Shown here one piece after another: positions 8,731 through 17,091 of a stretch of DNA of 64,000 bases; positions within the stretch are counted from its first letter, which is position 1, and every line of letters begins with the position of its first letter. Under the pieces are notes generated by a model. That model saw only the letters and a program-made list of their open reading frames with translations. It had not been told where the DNA came from and searched no databases. The stretch lies in the NCBI GenBank assembly GCA_936908745.1, contig CAKZFX010000011.1, positions 310,001-374,000 on the forward strand, read 5' to 3'. The translations under genes were made by a program, and so were the position numbers. Origin of the DNA: an uncultured Chitinophagaceae bacterium (GTDB taxonomy: Bacteria; Bacteroidota; Bacteroidia; Chitinophagales; Chitinophagaceae).

Positions 8731-9393
8731 ATGACGAGGCTGATCAAAACACTGATATGGCCTGTGCTGCTGGCACCGGCTGCTTACCTGTTCCTTATAT
8801 GGAATAAAATTCCGGACATTGTTCCGATGCATTATAATCTTGCAGGTGAACCCGACCGCTATGGCAACAAGTCAGAATTATTTTTAGTGCTGGGAATAAT
8901 GATTGTTGTCAGCGTTGGTTTGTATTTGCTGTTGACGAATATTCACCGCATTGATCCCAAGAAAAAATACAGCAGTGAAAACCTGCCCCGCATGCGCAGC
9001 CTTGCCTTTGCGATCTGCATTTTTCTTTCGGCGTTGAGTTGCTTTATTATATATAATACCATGCACCAGGGTGCCGGGTTTAATTCAAAGTTCATTATTG
9101 CCGGTGTGGGTTTGCTGTTTGTCGTGATCGGCAATTATATGTATAATATTAAACCCAATTATTTTGCAGGTATCCGCCTGCCATGGACCCTGGAAAATGA
9201 GGACAACTGGAAACAAACACATTTGCTGGCTGGTAAGATATGGTTTGCCGGTGGTTTGCTGATCGCCTTATTGGGTTTGTTTGCACCGCAAAAAATTATG
9301 TTTATAGTTATGATGTGCATCATTGCTGTGATGGTCATCATCCCGGTTGTTTATTCGTATCGTTTTTATAAACAGCATCAAAGCGAAAAGTGA
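8731..9393 (+). CDS. SdpI-family membrane protein (DUF1648)
   Basis: The 220-residue membrane protein starts with the DUF1648 module (WNKIPDIVPMHYNLAGEPDRYGNK) and continues with the SdpI C-terminal half (YNIKPNYFAGIRLPWTLENEDNWKQTH). About six hydrophobic segments are visible. In Bacillus, SdpI gives immunity to the SdpC killing peptide and signals to SdpR by holding it at the membrane. The adjacency to a winged-helix gene one base upstream repeats that organisation. No sdpC-like gene is nearby, so here the pair may sense another membrane stress. Confidence 0.9.
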   Translation: MTRLIKTLIWPVLLAPAAYLFLIWNKIPDIVPMHYNLAGEPDRYGNKSELFLVLGIMIVVSVGLYLLLTNIHRIDPKKKYSSENLPRMRSLAFAICIFLSALSCFIIYNTMHQGAGFNSKFIIAGVGLLFVVIGNYMYNIKPNYFAGIRLPWTLENEDNWKQTHLLAGKIWFAGGLLIALLGLFAPQKIMFIVMMCIIAVMVIIPVVYSYRFYKQHQSEK

Positions 9394-9409
9394 TAGAACT
9401 TCCCATAAA

Positions 9410-9640
9410 CCTGCCTGTCGGTCCGAAAGACTCCGGACTCATTCGGAGCAGACAGGGACACTAAGGCCACAGAGAACCACGGAGAGACAGAGAGCCACAG
9501 AGATATTTCACAAAAACTTTGCGGTAAAAGCATTTTTCACAAAAACACAAAACTACTTAGCGGCCTTGCGCCTTTGCGGTTAAATCTCTCTCTGCGAAAC
9601 TCTTTTTCTCTTGTTCCCTGTCTGCCGACAGGCAGGTCTG
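9410..9640. repeat. Intergenic dispersed-repeat tract (GCAAAGGCGC type) with CCTGCCTG elements
   Basis: This 230-base tract lies in the 360-bp gap before acpH. It contains GGCCACAGAG-like and ACAGAGAGCCACAGAG segments, then CTTGCGCCTTTGCGGTTAAA and CTCTCTCTGCG. Similar wording recurs at about 40770-40800, 41195-41236, 43063-43205 and 48850-49005. CCTGCCTGTCGG at 9410 and the imperfect palindrome CCTGTCTGCCGACAGGCAGG at 9617-9636 flank it. These are non-coding repeats; the weak reading frame across them is not a gene. Confidence 0.7.
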
Positions 9641-9753
9641 CGGTAAAAAAAGATTTCCCACAAAGGCATAAAAGAGGCGTCCTATATGTATCTATGAACC
9701 TATGCTCCTATGTGGTAAGAAATTAAGTAAATTTATTACCTCAATAGAAACCT

Positions 9754-10359
9754 ATCAACTTCCTCGCCCACGCATATTTATCTTTCCAGGAACCAGATAT
9801 ACTGGTGGGCAATATGATCAGCGATTTTGTAAAGGGGAAGAAAAAGTTTGATTACCCGCCCCGCATACAGGCGGGCATCACATTGCATCGTACCATTGAT
9901 GAATTTACCGACAACCATCCTGCCACCAAAGAAGCTAAAGAAGTCTTTCGCCCGCATTACCGGCTATACAGCGGCGCTTTTGTGGACGTGGTGTACGATC
10001 ATTTCCTGGCCACCGATCCCGGCGAGTTTACTGAATCGTCTTTAGCAGCATTTACACAAAACGTGTACGCTACGCTCGATAAAAAAACCACCTATTTTCC
10101 GGCCATCTTCGCGGAAATGTTTCCCTATATGCGTTTGCATGACTGGTTATTTAATTACCGGCACAATTGGGGAATCGAAAAAAGCCTCAATGGCGTAGTC
10201 AGGCGGTCCGCCTATCTTACCGAAAGCCATACCGCTTATCAATTGTTTCAGGACCATTACCAACTTTTCAAGGATTGCTATCGTCAATTTTGGGCTGATA
10301 TGCTGCCCTTTGCACAAAAGGAGTTTGATTCCTTAACAGGTGAAGAAGGCAAGGGCTGA
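9754..10359 (+). CDS. acpH: Acyl carrier protein phosphodiesterase, probable ATC start
   Basis: ACP phosphodiesterase removes the 4'-phosphopantetheine arm from holo-ACP. Conserved text runs NFLAHAYLSF, DILVGNMISDFVKGK, GITLHRTIDEFTD, HPATKEAKEVF, RLYSGAFVDVVYDHFLA. The conserved N-terminus begins directly after an ATC codon at 9754-9756, where relatives have ATG, and an in-frame TAG sits three codons upstream at 9745-9747. No ATG, GTG or TTG is available between them. Either ATC is used as a rare start, or translation begins at GTG 9805 and loses 17 conserved residues, or the gene is damaged. The rest of the 201-codon frame is intact. Confidence 0.82.
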   Translation: MNFLAHAYLSFQEPDILVGNMISDFVKGKKKFDYPPRIQAGITLHRTIDEFTDNHPATKEAKEVFRPHYRLYSGAFVDVVYDHFLATDPGEFTESSLAAFTQNVYATLDKKTTYFPAIFAEMFPYMRLHDWLFNYRHNWGIEKSLNGVVRRSAYLTESHTAYQLFQDHYQLFKDCYRQFWADMLPFAQKEFDSLTGEEGKG

Positions 10360-10415
10360 TTTATAATTTATTTTTGTAACTATTCTTTTTATCAATCGTT
10401 TCAAATGTTTTCATT

Positions 10416-10976
10416 ATGAAAAAAATATTGTTATTAGCGGCTGGCTTTTGTTTTTTAAGCCTTTCATTGCTGGCACAAGCACTGCCTGCTGTTGACAAAT
10501 CGCCGATGGATATGAGCTACTACCCGGCCAATTATCCTTCGCTGAAAGTGCAGGATAAAATGACCGAAGCCATAGTGGCGAGGGTGATTTACAGTCGGCC
10601 GAAAAAAGAAGGCCGTCCCGTTTTTGGCGGCATCGTGGAATATGGAAAAGTATGGCGCCTCGGTGCCAATGAAGCCACTGAAGTCGAATTTTACAAACCA
10701 GTAAAAATAAACGGCAAGAAAATCGCCAAAGGCCGTTATACGTTGTATGCCATCCCCAATGAAAATTCATGGACGCTGATCCTGAATAAAGAGACTGACA
10801 CCTGGGGACAGTTTAAATATGACGCCAAAAAAGATGTGCTGCGGATGAATGTTCCGGTAGAAAAAACAAGTGCAACAGCCGAATCCTTAGGCATGTATTT
10901 CGGCAAAACCCTGGCAGGCTTTGAGCTGGTGATCGGCTGGGACAATATAAAAGTAGCGATGCCTATCAGTTTATGA
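10416..10976 (+). CDS. DUF2911 secreted protein, copy 1
   Basis: The 186-residue DUF2911 protein has a signal peptide (MKKILLLAAGFCFLSLSLL..AQA). The domain covers nearly all the rest: SPMDMSYYPANYP, ARVIYSRPKKEGRPVFGG, GKVWRLGANEATE, GRYTLYAIPNE and DTWGQFKYD. DUF2911 proteins are common in Bacteroidota and have no settled function. The next gene is a clear paralog 41 bases downstream, so they likely form an operon of duplicated genes. Confidence 0.88.
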   Translation: MKKILLLAAGFCFLSLSLLAQALPAVDKSPMDMSYYPANYPSLKVQDKMTEAIVARVIYSRPKKEGRPVFGGIVEYGKVWRLGANEATEVEFYKPVKINGKKIAKGRYTLYAIPNENSWTLILNKETDTWGQFKYDAKKDVLRMNVPVEKTSATAESLGMYFGKTLAGFELVIGWDNIKVAMPISL

Positions 10977-11017
10977 TTTATTTTTAGGCTGGCATACGTG
11001 AATATAAACGTCTAACG

Positions 11018-11656
11018 ATGAGATTAACCTTAATAGTACTTGCCGCACTTTTCAGTGTGACTTATATGTCCTGTTCGGATCATAAAACGTCGACAGGGAC
11101 ACCCGCTACTGCACAACCTGCTGACAGCAACAAACGACGTGCGCAGGAAACGGTGTTGAATTTATACGCTTCTATTGATGTGTCCCCGATGGATATGAGC
11201 TATTTCCCGGTTGATTATCCTAAATTAAAAATGGCAAAGACCACCAATCAGCCACCGTTGGCAAGGGTGATTTACAGTCGCCCGCATTTAGGAGGCCGAA
11301 AATTGTTTACCGATATACAGAAATACAATGAGCCATGGCGTTTGGGTGCCAATGAATCCACAGAATTAGATTTATACAAACCCGCTACTATACAAGGCAA
11401 AAAAATTCCTGCGGGCCGGTATGTTTTGTATTGCATTCCGCAGGAAGATAAATGGAAGATCGTTTTCAATACCAATATTGATACATGGGGCCTGCACCCG
11501 GATGCTTCGAAAGATGTGGCCAGCTTTGAAATCCCGGTGGAACAAAAGAACTATCGCCTTGAATATTTTACGATGGTCTTTCAGGGAAAAGACAACCAGG
11601 CTGATTTGATAATGGCCTGGGACAATGTCGAGGCAAAGCTCGCCCTGCAGTTCTGA
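11018..11656 (+). CDS. DUF2911 lipoprotein, copy 2
   Basis: This 212-residue paralog of the preceding gene has a lipoprotein signal instead of a plain one: hydrophobic LIVLAALFSVTYMSC with the lipobox Cys at residue 19. The DUF2911 domain repeats the same landmarks (SPMDMSYFPVDYPKLK, LARVIYSRPHLGGRKLF, PWRLGANESTELDLYK, AGRYVLYCIPQEDKW, DTWGLHPDASKDV). An extra linker of about 30 residues separates the lipobox from the domain. One paralog is predicted soluble and the other lipid-anchored, which suggests a division of place rather than of chemistry. The function is unknown. Confidence 0.88.
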   Translation: MRLTLIVLAALFSVTYMSCSDHKTSTGTPATAQPADSNKRRAQETVLNLYASIDVSPMDMSYFPVDYPKLKMAKTTNQPPLARVIYSRPHLGGRKLFTDIQKYNEPWRLGANESTELDLYKPATIQGKKIPAGRYVLYCIPQEDKWKIVFNTNIDTWGLHPDASKDVASFEIPVEQKNYRLEYFTMVFQGKDNQADLIMAWDNVEAKLALQF

Positions 11657-11701
11657 TAAAATCCTTTACTGTTTCGGATTTATTATGCAGATATTTGTTG
11701 T

Positions 11702-13546
11702 ATGTGCGGCATTGCAGGTATTATACAACAACATTCCCGCTATAACAAAGATGCCATTCAGCAAATGGTATCATCCCTCGCACACCGGGGACCGGATGGC
11801 GCCGCTGTTTGGGAAAACGGATCACAACAGGTTTTGCTCGGTCATCGCCGTCTTTCTATTATTGATCTAAGCGAAGCCGCCTCACAACCTTTTCATTACC
11901 TCGATCGCTACACCATCATTCACAATGGTGAAATTTATAACTATATAGAGTTAAGGGATGAATTGAAAAAGCAAGGCTATACTTTTCGTACCCAAAGTGA
12001 TACGGAAGTTATTGCCGCAGCTTATGACTGCTGGGCGGATGAATGTCTTTATCATTTTGATGGCATGTTTGCCTTTGCTATCTGGGATGAAGAAGAAAAA
12101 GAATTGTTTGCTGCAAGAGACCGTTTTGGTGAAAAACCTTTCTTTTATCATTCTGACGGTGAGAATTTTTTATTTGCATCCGAAATGAAAGCATTGTGGG
12201 CGGCAGGTGTTGCCAAAGAAATGAACCGGCAACTGTTGTTCAATTTTATAACCATTGGTTACACCGATAACCCGGCCCAACCGGAAGAAACTTTCTATAA
12301 TAATATATACAAGCTTCCACCGGCTTCTTATTTATACTTTGACCCGGCAGATAAAAGCCTGTATGTGCAATCGTATTGGGATATTGATCTTGACAATACC
12401 GCCAATAAGAATATAACCGACGCAGAAGCGGAAGAACAGTTTATGCATTTGCTGACAACCTCTGTTCAGCGAAGATTGCGAAGCGATGTGGCCATTGGGT
12501 CTTCACTAAGCGGTGGATTGGATAGCTCAAGTGTGTTGGCATTGGTAAAAGAGATCGCTCCTTCTCATTCCTTACAATCCTTTACCGCCATCTTCCCGGG
12601 TTTTGAAAAAGATGAAGCGGCTTATGCTAAAAGCGTGGGTGAACAGTTTGCAGTTCAACAGCATACCGTATCACCAACAGCTGAAGATTTATTGAACGAT
12701 TGGGAAAAACTATGTTATCACCAGGAAGAGCCCTTTGGTTCGGCCAGCATTTACACACAGTATAAAGTGTATGAACTGGCAAAACAACAGGGAATAACCG
12801 TTTTATTAGACGGGCAGGGCGCCGATGAAACATTGGCTGGTTATACCCGTTATTATAAATGGTATTGGCAGGAATTATTCAGTAAACGAAAACTGATCCG
12901 CAGCAAAGAATTACAAGCCGCCCGTGAAAAAGGCATCACCGAGAACTTTGGGGTTAAAAATATCATTGCCTCTCTTTTCCCTGACCTGGCCTCTGTTGTA
13001 TTGGAGCAGCGTTACCTGTTTAAAGCACTGCGCCATGAAGACCTGTCCCGTGATTTTGTGAAATTACAAAGCAAGGAAGCCTATTACAGTACGCCTTCTT
13101 ATTCTAACCTGAATGGCGTTTTGTATTTCAATACCCGTGTGCATGGATTGGAAGAGTTATTGCGCTATGCCGACCGGAATGCGATGGCGCATGGCTGCGA
13201 AGTACGTTTGCCTTTTTTAAACCATGAGCTGGTTGAATTTATTTTCTCTTTGCCTTCCCATTATAAAATAAGACAGGGCTGGACAAAATGGCTATTGCGG
13301 AAAACAATGGATAAAAAATTACCCGCTGCCATCACCTGGCGAAAAGAAAAAGTGGGTTTTGAGCCACCGCAAAAAACCTGGATGCAAAACAAAAGCTTGC
13401 AGGAAAAAGTGATGGAGGCCAAACGGAAAATGGTTGCAGAACAGATCTTAAAACCGGCGGTATTAGACAAACCTGTCAACCCGCTGCATAGCCACGATGC
13501 CGGTAATTATGACTGGCGTTATCTCGCCATCGCTTCTTTCTTATAA
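11702..13546 (+). CDS. asnB: Asparagine synthase (glutamine-hydrolysing)
   Basis: This 614-residue AsnB makes asparagine from aspartate, glutamine and ATP. Residues 1-6 are MCGIAG, with the catalytic Cys2 of the class II glutaminase domain (about 1-210; RGPDGA, HNGEIYNY and SDTEV seen). The synthetase domain has the PP-loop SLSGGLDSSSVLAL near residue 268, DGQGADETLAGY and a C-terminal EVRLPFLNHELVEF. The start is fixed because Cys must be residue 2 after Met removal. Nearby genes do not suggest a secondary-metabolite role. Confidence 0.95.
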   Translation: MCGIAGIIQQHSRYNKDAIQQMVSSLAHRGPDGAAVWENGSQQVLLGHRRLSIIDLSEAASQPFHYLDRYTIIHNGEIYNYIELRDELKKQGYTFRTQSDTEVIAAAYDCWADECLYHFDGMFAFAIWDEEEKELFAARDRFGEKPFFYHSDGENFLFASEMKALWAAGVAKEMNRQLLFNFITIGYTDNPAQPEETFYNNIYKLPPASYLYFDPADKSLYVQSYWDIDLDNTANKNITDAEAEEQFMHLLTTSVQRRLRSDVAIGSSLSGGLDSSSVLALVKEIAPSHSLQSFTAIFPGFEKDEAAYAKSVGEQFAVQQHTVSPTAEDLLNDWEKLCYHQEEPFGSASIYTQYKVYELAKQQGITVLLDGQGADETLAGYTRYYKWYWQELFSKRKLIRSKELQAAREKGITENFGVKNIIASLFPDLASVVLEQRYLFKALRHEDLSRDFVKLQSKEAYYSTPSYSNLNGVLYFNTRVHGLEELLRYADRNAMAHGCEVRLPFLNHELVEFIFSLPSHYKIRQGWTKWLLRKTMDKKLPAAITWRKEKVGFEPPQKTWMQNKSLQEKVMEAKRKMVAEQILKPAVLDKPVNPLHSHDAGNYDWRYLAIASFL

Positions 13547-13580
13547 AAAGAATCGTCCCGCCTCTGACGACGGAACGATT
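13546..13580 (-). terminator. Hairpin between asnB and the convergent PepSY-like gene
   Basis: AATCGT and ACGATT arms with partly paired inner bases form a hairpin, and the minus-strand read continues as TCTTTTTATA. It most likely ends the minus-strand gene at 13601 and may also serve asnB. Confidence 0.65.
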
Positions 13581-13600
13581 ACACCAACTGCTAACTGCTC

Positions 13601-14056
13601 TTATTTGTTTGTACTTGCGTTTTTAAACTTCTCGGTTTGTTGCAGGTTGCCATAAGGATCGGCTTTCACTGTGTACCAATGTTTGGCGTCTTTCAATACA
13701 ATATAATAGTTCATTTCGTTTTCTGAACTGATCTCCGTCACACCAAAAACTTCCTGGTTGGCATATCTTTTTTTCAAACGGGCGACGATGTTTAATGGCA
13801 GGTTTTTTTCGCCATAGTAGCGAACGGTTTCCAGCAGGTTGCCCTCGCTGTCATACTTGGCCCGCACTTTTATTTCACTCATCTTAAAATTGGCCTGGAA
13901 ATTTTCTGCGGTCTCATTCCAGGTCACATCTTCTGCTCCGGAAAAGGTTTGCTGAAAGGCTTTTAATACTTTTTCTGTTACATCCGGAACTGGTTTTGTT
14001 GTTGCGGCGGCTGACAGGCTGATCAGCATTACGGCGAGATAAAGGAACTTTTTCAT
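13601..14056 (-). CDS. Secreted PepSY-like protein (paralog of 7742-8179)
   Basis: The 151-residue protein has a signal peptide (MKKFLYLAVMLISLSAAATTKP). The mature part contains VLKAFQQTFSGAEDVTWNE, a pair of strands in FQANFKMSEIKVRAKYDSEG and NLLETVRYYGEKNLP, then LKKRYANQEVFGVTEI and YYIVLKDAKHWYTVKAD. The order matches the protein at 7742-8179. The start at 14056 is chosen because it begins the signal peptide; the upstream in-frame ATG adds an unlikely 13 residues. The function is unknown. Confidence 0.76.
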   Translation of the reverse strand: MKKFLYLAVMLISLSAAATTKPVPDVTEKVLKAFQQTFSGAEDVTWNETAENFQANFKMSEIKVRAKYDSEGNLLETVRYYGEKNLPLNIVARLKKRYANQEVFGVTEISSENEMNYYIVLKDAKHWYTVKADPYGNLQQTEKFKNASTNK

Positions 14057-14420
14057 GATTATACTTTTTGAGGTTAATGATCGAATGCAAAACAAAACTA
14101 CACCCGCCGGGAGGTGAAGGCAAGCAAATCTCTATTATTGGTAAATGAAATTTGTGCTAACAGAATATGTATGAAATCATAAAATCAACTGAAACCCCAA
14201 AAGCACACGATGAATGGCAAATTTTGCAGTACCAATCGTGGAATAATTTGAATTGCAAATGAATGCTATACTATGTTAAATAATCCTAATCGCTGATAAG
14301 CGGTAAACAGAACTACGATTGGCCGGATTTTTACAGGATTATGAGGAGGGGCGTTATTTCTGAAAACTTCACCCGCATCAACCTGTTGCGAATTGCTTAT
14401 TGTCAATTGCCTATTGACCC
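14057..14420. other. Intergenic stretch of about 360 bases with no gene seen
   Basis: I find no credible reading frame, RNA gene or strong hairpin here. The right end leads into the promoter at 14421-14448. A short CAATTGCCTATTGACC-type echo (GCTTATTGTCAATTGCCTATTG) is a low-complexity duplication. Confidence 0.5.
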
Positions 14421-14448
14421 TTGCCTATTCCCGCATTACCTATCTTTG
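14421..14448 (+). promoter_or_regulatory. Bacteroidota-type promoter of the trans-sulfuration gene
   Basis: TTG at 14421-14423, a 17-base spacer and TATCTTTG at 14441-14448 match the Bacteroidota housekeeping promoter. The ATG of the gene lies 20 bases downstream. Confidence 0.65.
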
Positions 14449-14467
14449 CTTTCTTAACGACTGAAAC

Positions 14468-15607
14468 ATGAAGATTGCTACTAAGTTCATCCATGCAGGT
14501 GCTGAACCTGATCCTTCTACCGGCGCTATTATGACCCCGATCTTTCAAACCTCCACTTATGTGCAGGAAGCCCCCGGAAAAAACAAAGGTTTTGAATATG
14601 CCCGAAGCCAAAACCCAACCCGCAAAGCATTGGAAGAGGCTTTTGCTATTATTGAAAACGGTAAATACGGCCTGGCCTTCAGCAGTGGCGTTGCCGCTAC
14701 AGATGCGGTGATCAAATTACTGTCGCCCGGCGATGAAGTGATCTGTGCCAATGATATGTATGGTGGAACGTATCGCCTTTTTACCAAAGTATTTGAGCGT
14801 TTTGGTATTGTATTTAAATATGTAGACACCACCGATGCCAAAAATGTGGCGGCGGCGGTAACCGATAAAACAAAACTGGTTTGGCTGGAAACGCCGACCA
14901 ACCCGTTGATGAATATCACCGACATTGCGGCGGTCGCGGCGATCACACAGCCGAAGAAAATCCTGCTGGCGGTTGACAATACATTTGCGTCACCTTATTT
15001 ACAAAACCCGTTGGATCTCGGTGCCGACATCGTGATGCACTCCGTTACCAAATACCTTGGTGGTCACAGTGATGTGATTCAAGGCGCTTTGATGATGAAT
15101 GATGCGGCGTTGAGAGAACAATTGTACTTTATCCAAAAAAGCTGTGGCGCTGTTCCGGGTCCGATGGACTGTTTTTTGGTGTTAAGGGGTATTAAAACCT
15201 TGCATGTGCGTATGAAACAGCATTGTGAAAACGGGAAACAAATTGCCCACTGGTTGCGCAATCATCCAAAAGTGGGTCATGTATATTGGCCGGGTTTTGA
15301 AGATCATCCGGGCTATGCGGTGACCAAAAAGCAAATGCGTGACTTTGGCGGTATGTTAAGCTTTACCTTGAAAGACGATAGCACTGAAACAGCGATCAAA
15401 GTTCTTTCTTCCACTAAATTGTTTTCACTCGCTGAAAGTTTGGGCGGTGTGGAATCATTGATCAACCACCCGGCGTCGATGACGCATGCGTCTATTCCAA
15501 AAGAAGAACGCATTAAAAACGGCCTGACCGATTCTTTGATCCGCTTGAGCATTGGTATTGAAGATGCAGAAGATCTGATCGAAGATTTAAAACAAGCAAT
15601 CGGCTAA
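14468..15607 (+). CDS. Trans-sulfuration PLP enzyme (cystathionine gamma-synthase/lyase type)
   Basis: The 379-residue protein is a Cys/Met metabolism PLP enzyme. It has the full set of motifs: GAIMTPIFQTSTY, YARSQNPTR with the phosphate-binding Tyr/Arg, FSSGVAATDAV, ETPTNPLMNI, the cofactor Asp in LAVDNTFASPYLQ, the Schiff-base Lys in HSVTKYLGGHSDV, and the C-terminal ESLGGVESLINHPASMTHA. Whether it acts as a synthase (metB) or lyase (cysA/mgl type) cannot be settled by eye. It has its own promoter at 14421-14448, and a serine hydrolase gene follows 2 bases after its stop. Confidence 0.92.
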   Translation: MKIATKFIHAGAEPDPSTGAIMTPIFQTSTYVQEAPGKNKGFEYARSQNPTRKALEEAFAIIENGKYGLAFSSGVAATDAVIKLLSPGDEVICANDMYGGTYRLFTKVFERFGIVFKYVDTTDAKNVAAAVTDKTKLVWLETPTNPLMNITDIAAVAAITQPKKILLAVDNTFASPYLQNPLDLGADIVMHSVTKYLGGHSDVIQGALMMNDAALREQLYFIQKSCGAVPGPMDCFLVLRGIKTLHVRMKQHCENGKQIAHWLRNHPKVGHVYWPGFEDHPGYAVTKKQMRDFGGMLSFTLKDDSTETAIKVLSSTKLFSLAESLGGVESLINHPASMTHASIPKEERIKNGLTDSLIRLSIGIEDAEDLIEDLKQAIG

Positions 15608-15609
15608 TT

Positions 15610-16689
15610 ATGCTAAGGAATATTTCTTTTGTCCTTTTTATACTTTCATTTCTTGCCTGCAATAGCCAGGAAAAAACGAATACAAACAATACGGCAAATC
15701 CTATACAGGCAAAAGTCGACAGCTTGTATACCGCTGAAAACCTGCCCGGCATTTTTGTGGGTGTTTTAGATAAAGGAAAAAGAAACTATTATGGCGCCGG
15801 CTTTGCCGATCCTGATAAAAAAATGTCATTCGATTCGGCCACATTGTTTGAGATCGGCAGCATCACCAAAACATTCACTGCTTATGTGCTGGTGAGTGTA
15901 TTGAACGAAAAAAAGATCAGCGATACCAGTTCAATTATTACTTACCTCCCCGACTCAGTGCAGCAAAATAAAAAACTGGCTTCAATCAGTTTTTTAAGCC
16001 TCCTAAATCATACATCGGGTTTGCCACGGTTGCCGCAAAATCTGAATCTCAATAAAAACCCGATGGCCCCTTACGATGATTATACATCGGGAGACTTGTT
16101 TGCATATTTGAAAACCTGTTCGCCGCAACCAGATGGCAAAAGCAATTATTCCAACTTAGGCGCAGGACTGGCGGGGGTGTTGGCAGAACGTATTTCGGGA
16201 AAGACGTATGCTGAATTATTGGACCAGTATATTTTTCTTCCTTTTAAAATAGTAACGTCGGATAAAAGTATTGCTAAGTCAGATAACAAAAGCCAGGGCT
16301 ATTTTATGGATGGCAATAAATCTGATTACTGGAATATGAACGTGCTGGTGGCCGCAGGTGGCCTGAAATGTTCCGCCAGCGAAATGCTGACTTACCTGCA
16401 AACAATGTCTGTTCCTACAAACGAAGTTGCAAAAAAAATCATTGATCAACTTTTAGCACCTACTGTCAAAATATCACCTGTGATGAAAGTGGGCCGTGGC
16501 TGGCATATTGCCGCAAAGGAAAATAACAAAGCAGTTTACTGGCACAATGGCGGTACGTATGGCTTTTCAACCTTTGGCGCTTTTTACCCCGGTGAGGACA
16601 AAGCGGTTATAGTCGTTGTGAATCAATTCAGCAAAAATGCGGTGAGTGACCAACTGGGTATGTGGCTAATGAAACAACTGGCCGACTAA
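15610..16689 (+). CDS. Serine hydrolase lipoprotein, beta-lactamase/PBP fold
   Basis: The 359-residue lipoprotein has the lipobox FLACNS at about 15-20. The beta-lactamase-like fold is shown by the nucleophile motif SITK (in FEIGSITKTFTAY), the YSN motif in SNYSNLGAGLAG, and the late HNGGTYGF in place of the KTG box. Such class-C-like hydrolases act as D-peptidases or esterases rather than antibiotic-hydrolysing enzymes in most genomes. It is two bases downstream of the trans-sulfuration gene, so the two are likely co-transcribed, although no shared pathway is obvious. Confidence 0.88.
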   Translation: MLRNISFVLFILSFLACNSQEKTNTNNTANPIQAKVDSLYTAENLPGIFVGVLDKGKRNYYGAGFADPDKKMSFDSATLFEIGSITKTFTAYVLVSVLNEKKISDTSSIITYLPDSVQQNKKLASISFLSLLNHTSGLPRLPQNLNLNKNPMAPYDDYTSGDLFAYLKTCSPQPDGKSNYSNLGAGLAGVLAERISGKTYAELLDQYIFLPFKIVTSDKSIAKSDNKSQGYFMDGNKSDYWNMNVLVAAGGLKCSASEMLTYLQTMSVPTNEVAKKIIDQLLAPTVKISPVMKVGRGWHIAAKENNKAVYWHNGGTYGFSTFGAFYPGEDKAVIVVVNQFSKNAVSDQLGMWLMKQLAD

Positions 16690-16846
16690 TTATTTACCCA
16701 CGATCATCCATTGCAACACATTCATTTTTCATTCGTTACAACTTACCAACCCTTTTCTTATTTTATTTTAATGTTGGCTGGCATAGTATTCGATTCTTAA
16801 TTATACAGGTACGGATCTTATTCAGATAACCTTAAAACTAAATACC

Positions 16847-16993
16847 ATGCTTTACCTTATTGCAGTTATACTTATAATTGGTTGGCTTCTTGGGTTCTTT
16901 GTGTTCTCAGTGGGTGGCCTGATCCATATTTTGTTAGTGATTGCATTGATTGCAATTATTCTCAGGGTCATCCAGGGAAGGAACCCGGTCTGA
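16847..16993 (+). CDS. Lmo0937-type 48-residue membrane protein
   Basis: A 48-residue frame begins MLYLIAVILIIGWLLGF and ends RVIQGRNPV, with two hydrophobic helices around a GG turn (FSVGGLIHILL). The composition and length match the lmo0937 / DUF5670 family of tiny stress-associated membrane proteins found across many phyla. It stands alone between a hydrolase gene and a clear terminator at 17021. The function is unknown. Confidence 0.85.
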   Translation: MLYLIAVILIIGWLLGFFVFSVGGLIHILLVIALIAIILRVIQGRNPV

Positions 16994-17020
16994 TGAATAT
17001 TCCATATAGGAATAGTAAAG

Positions 17021-17054
17021 AGACTGACGAGCATAAAGGCGTCAGTCTTTTTAT
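17021..17054 (+). terminator. Terminator after the small membrane protein gene
   Basis: AGACTGACG and CGTCAGTCT pair perfectly around a loop of about 10 bases and are followed by TTTTATTTTAT. Confidence 0.9.
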
Positions 17055-17091
17055 TTTATCTGAACGATGGTAATAGTAATTTTATACCTGC

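Noticed and set aside
9347..9583. A 78-codon plus-strand frame after the SdpI-type gene
   Set aside because: It starts inside the SdpI gene and runs through dispersed non-coding repeat sequence.
11625..11870. An 81-codon plus-strand frame overlapping the start of asnB
   Set aside because: It overlaps two well-supported genes in a different frame.
15610..16689. Beta-lactamase (antibiotic resistance) gene
   Set aside because: SITK and YSN are present, but HNGG replaces KTG, and it is a lipoprotein of the general serine hydrolase family; there is no support for resistance.
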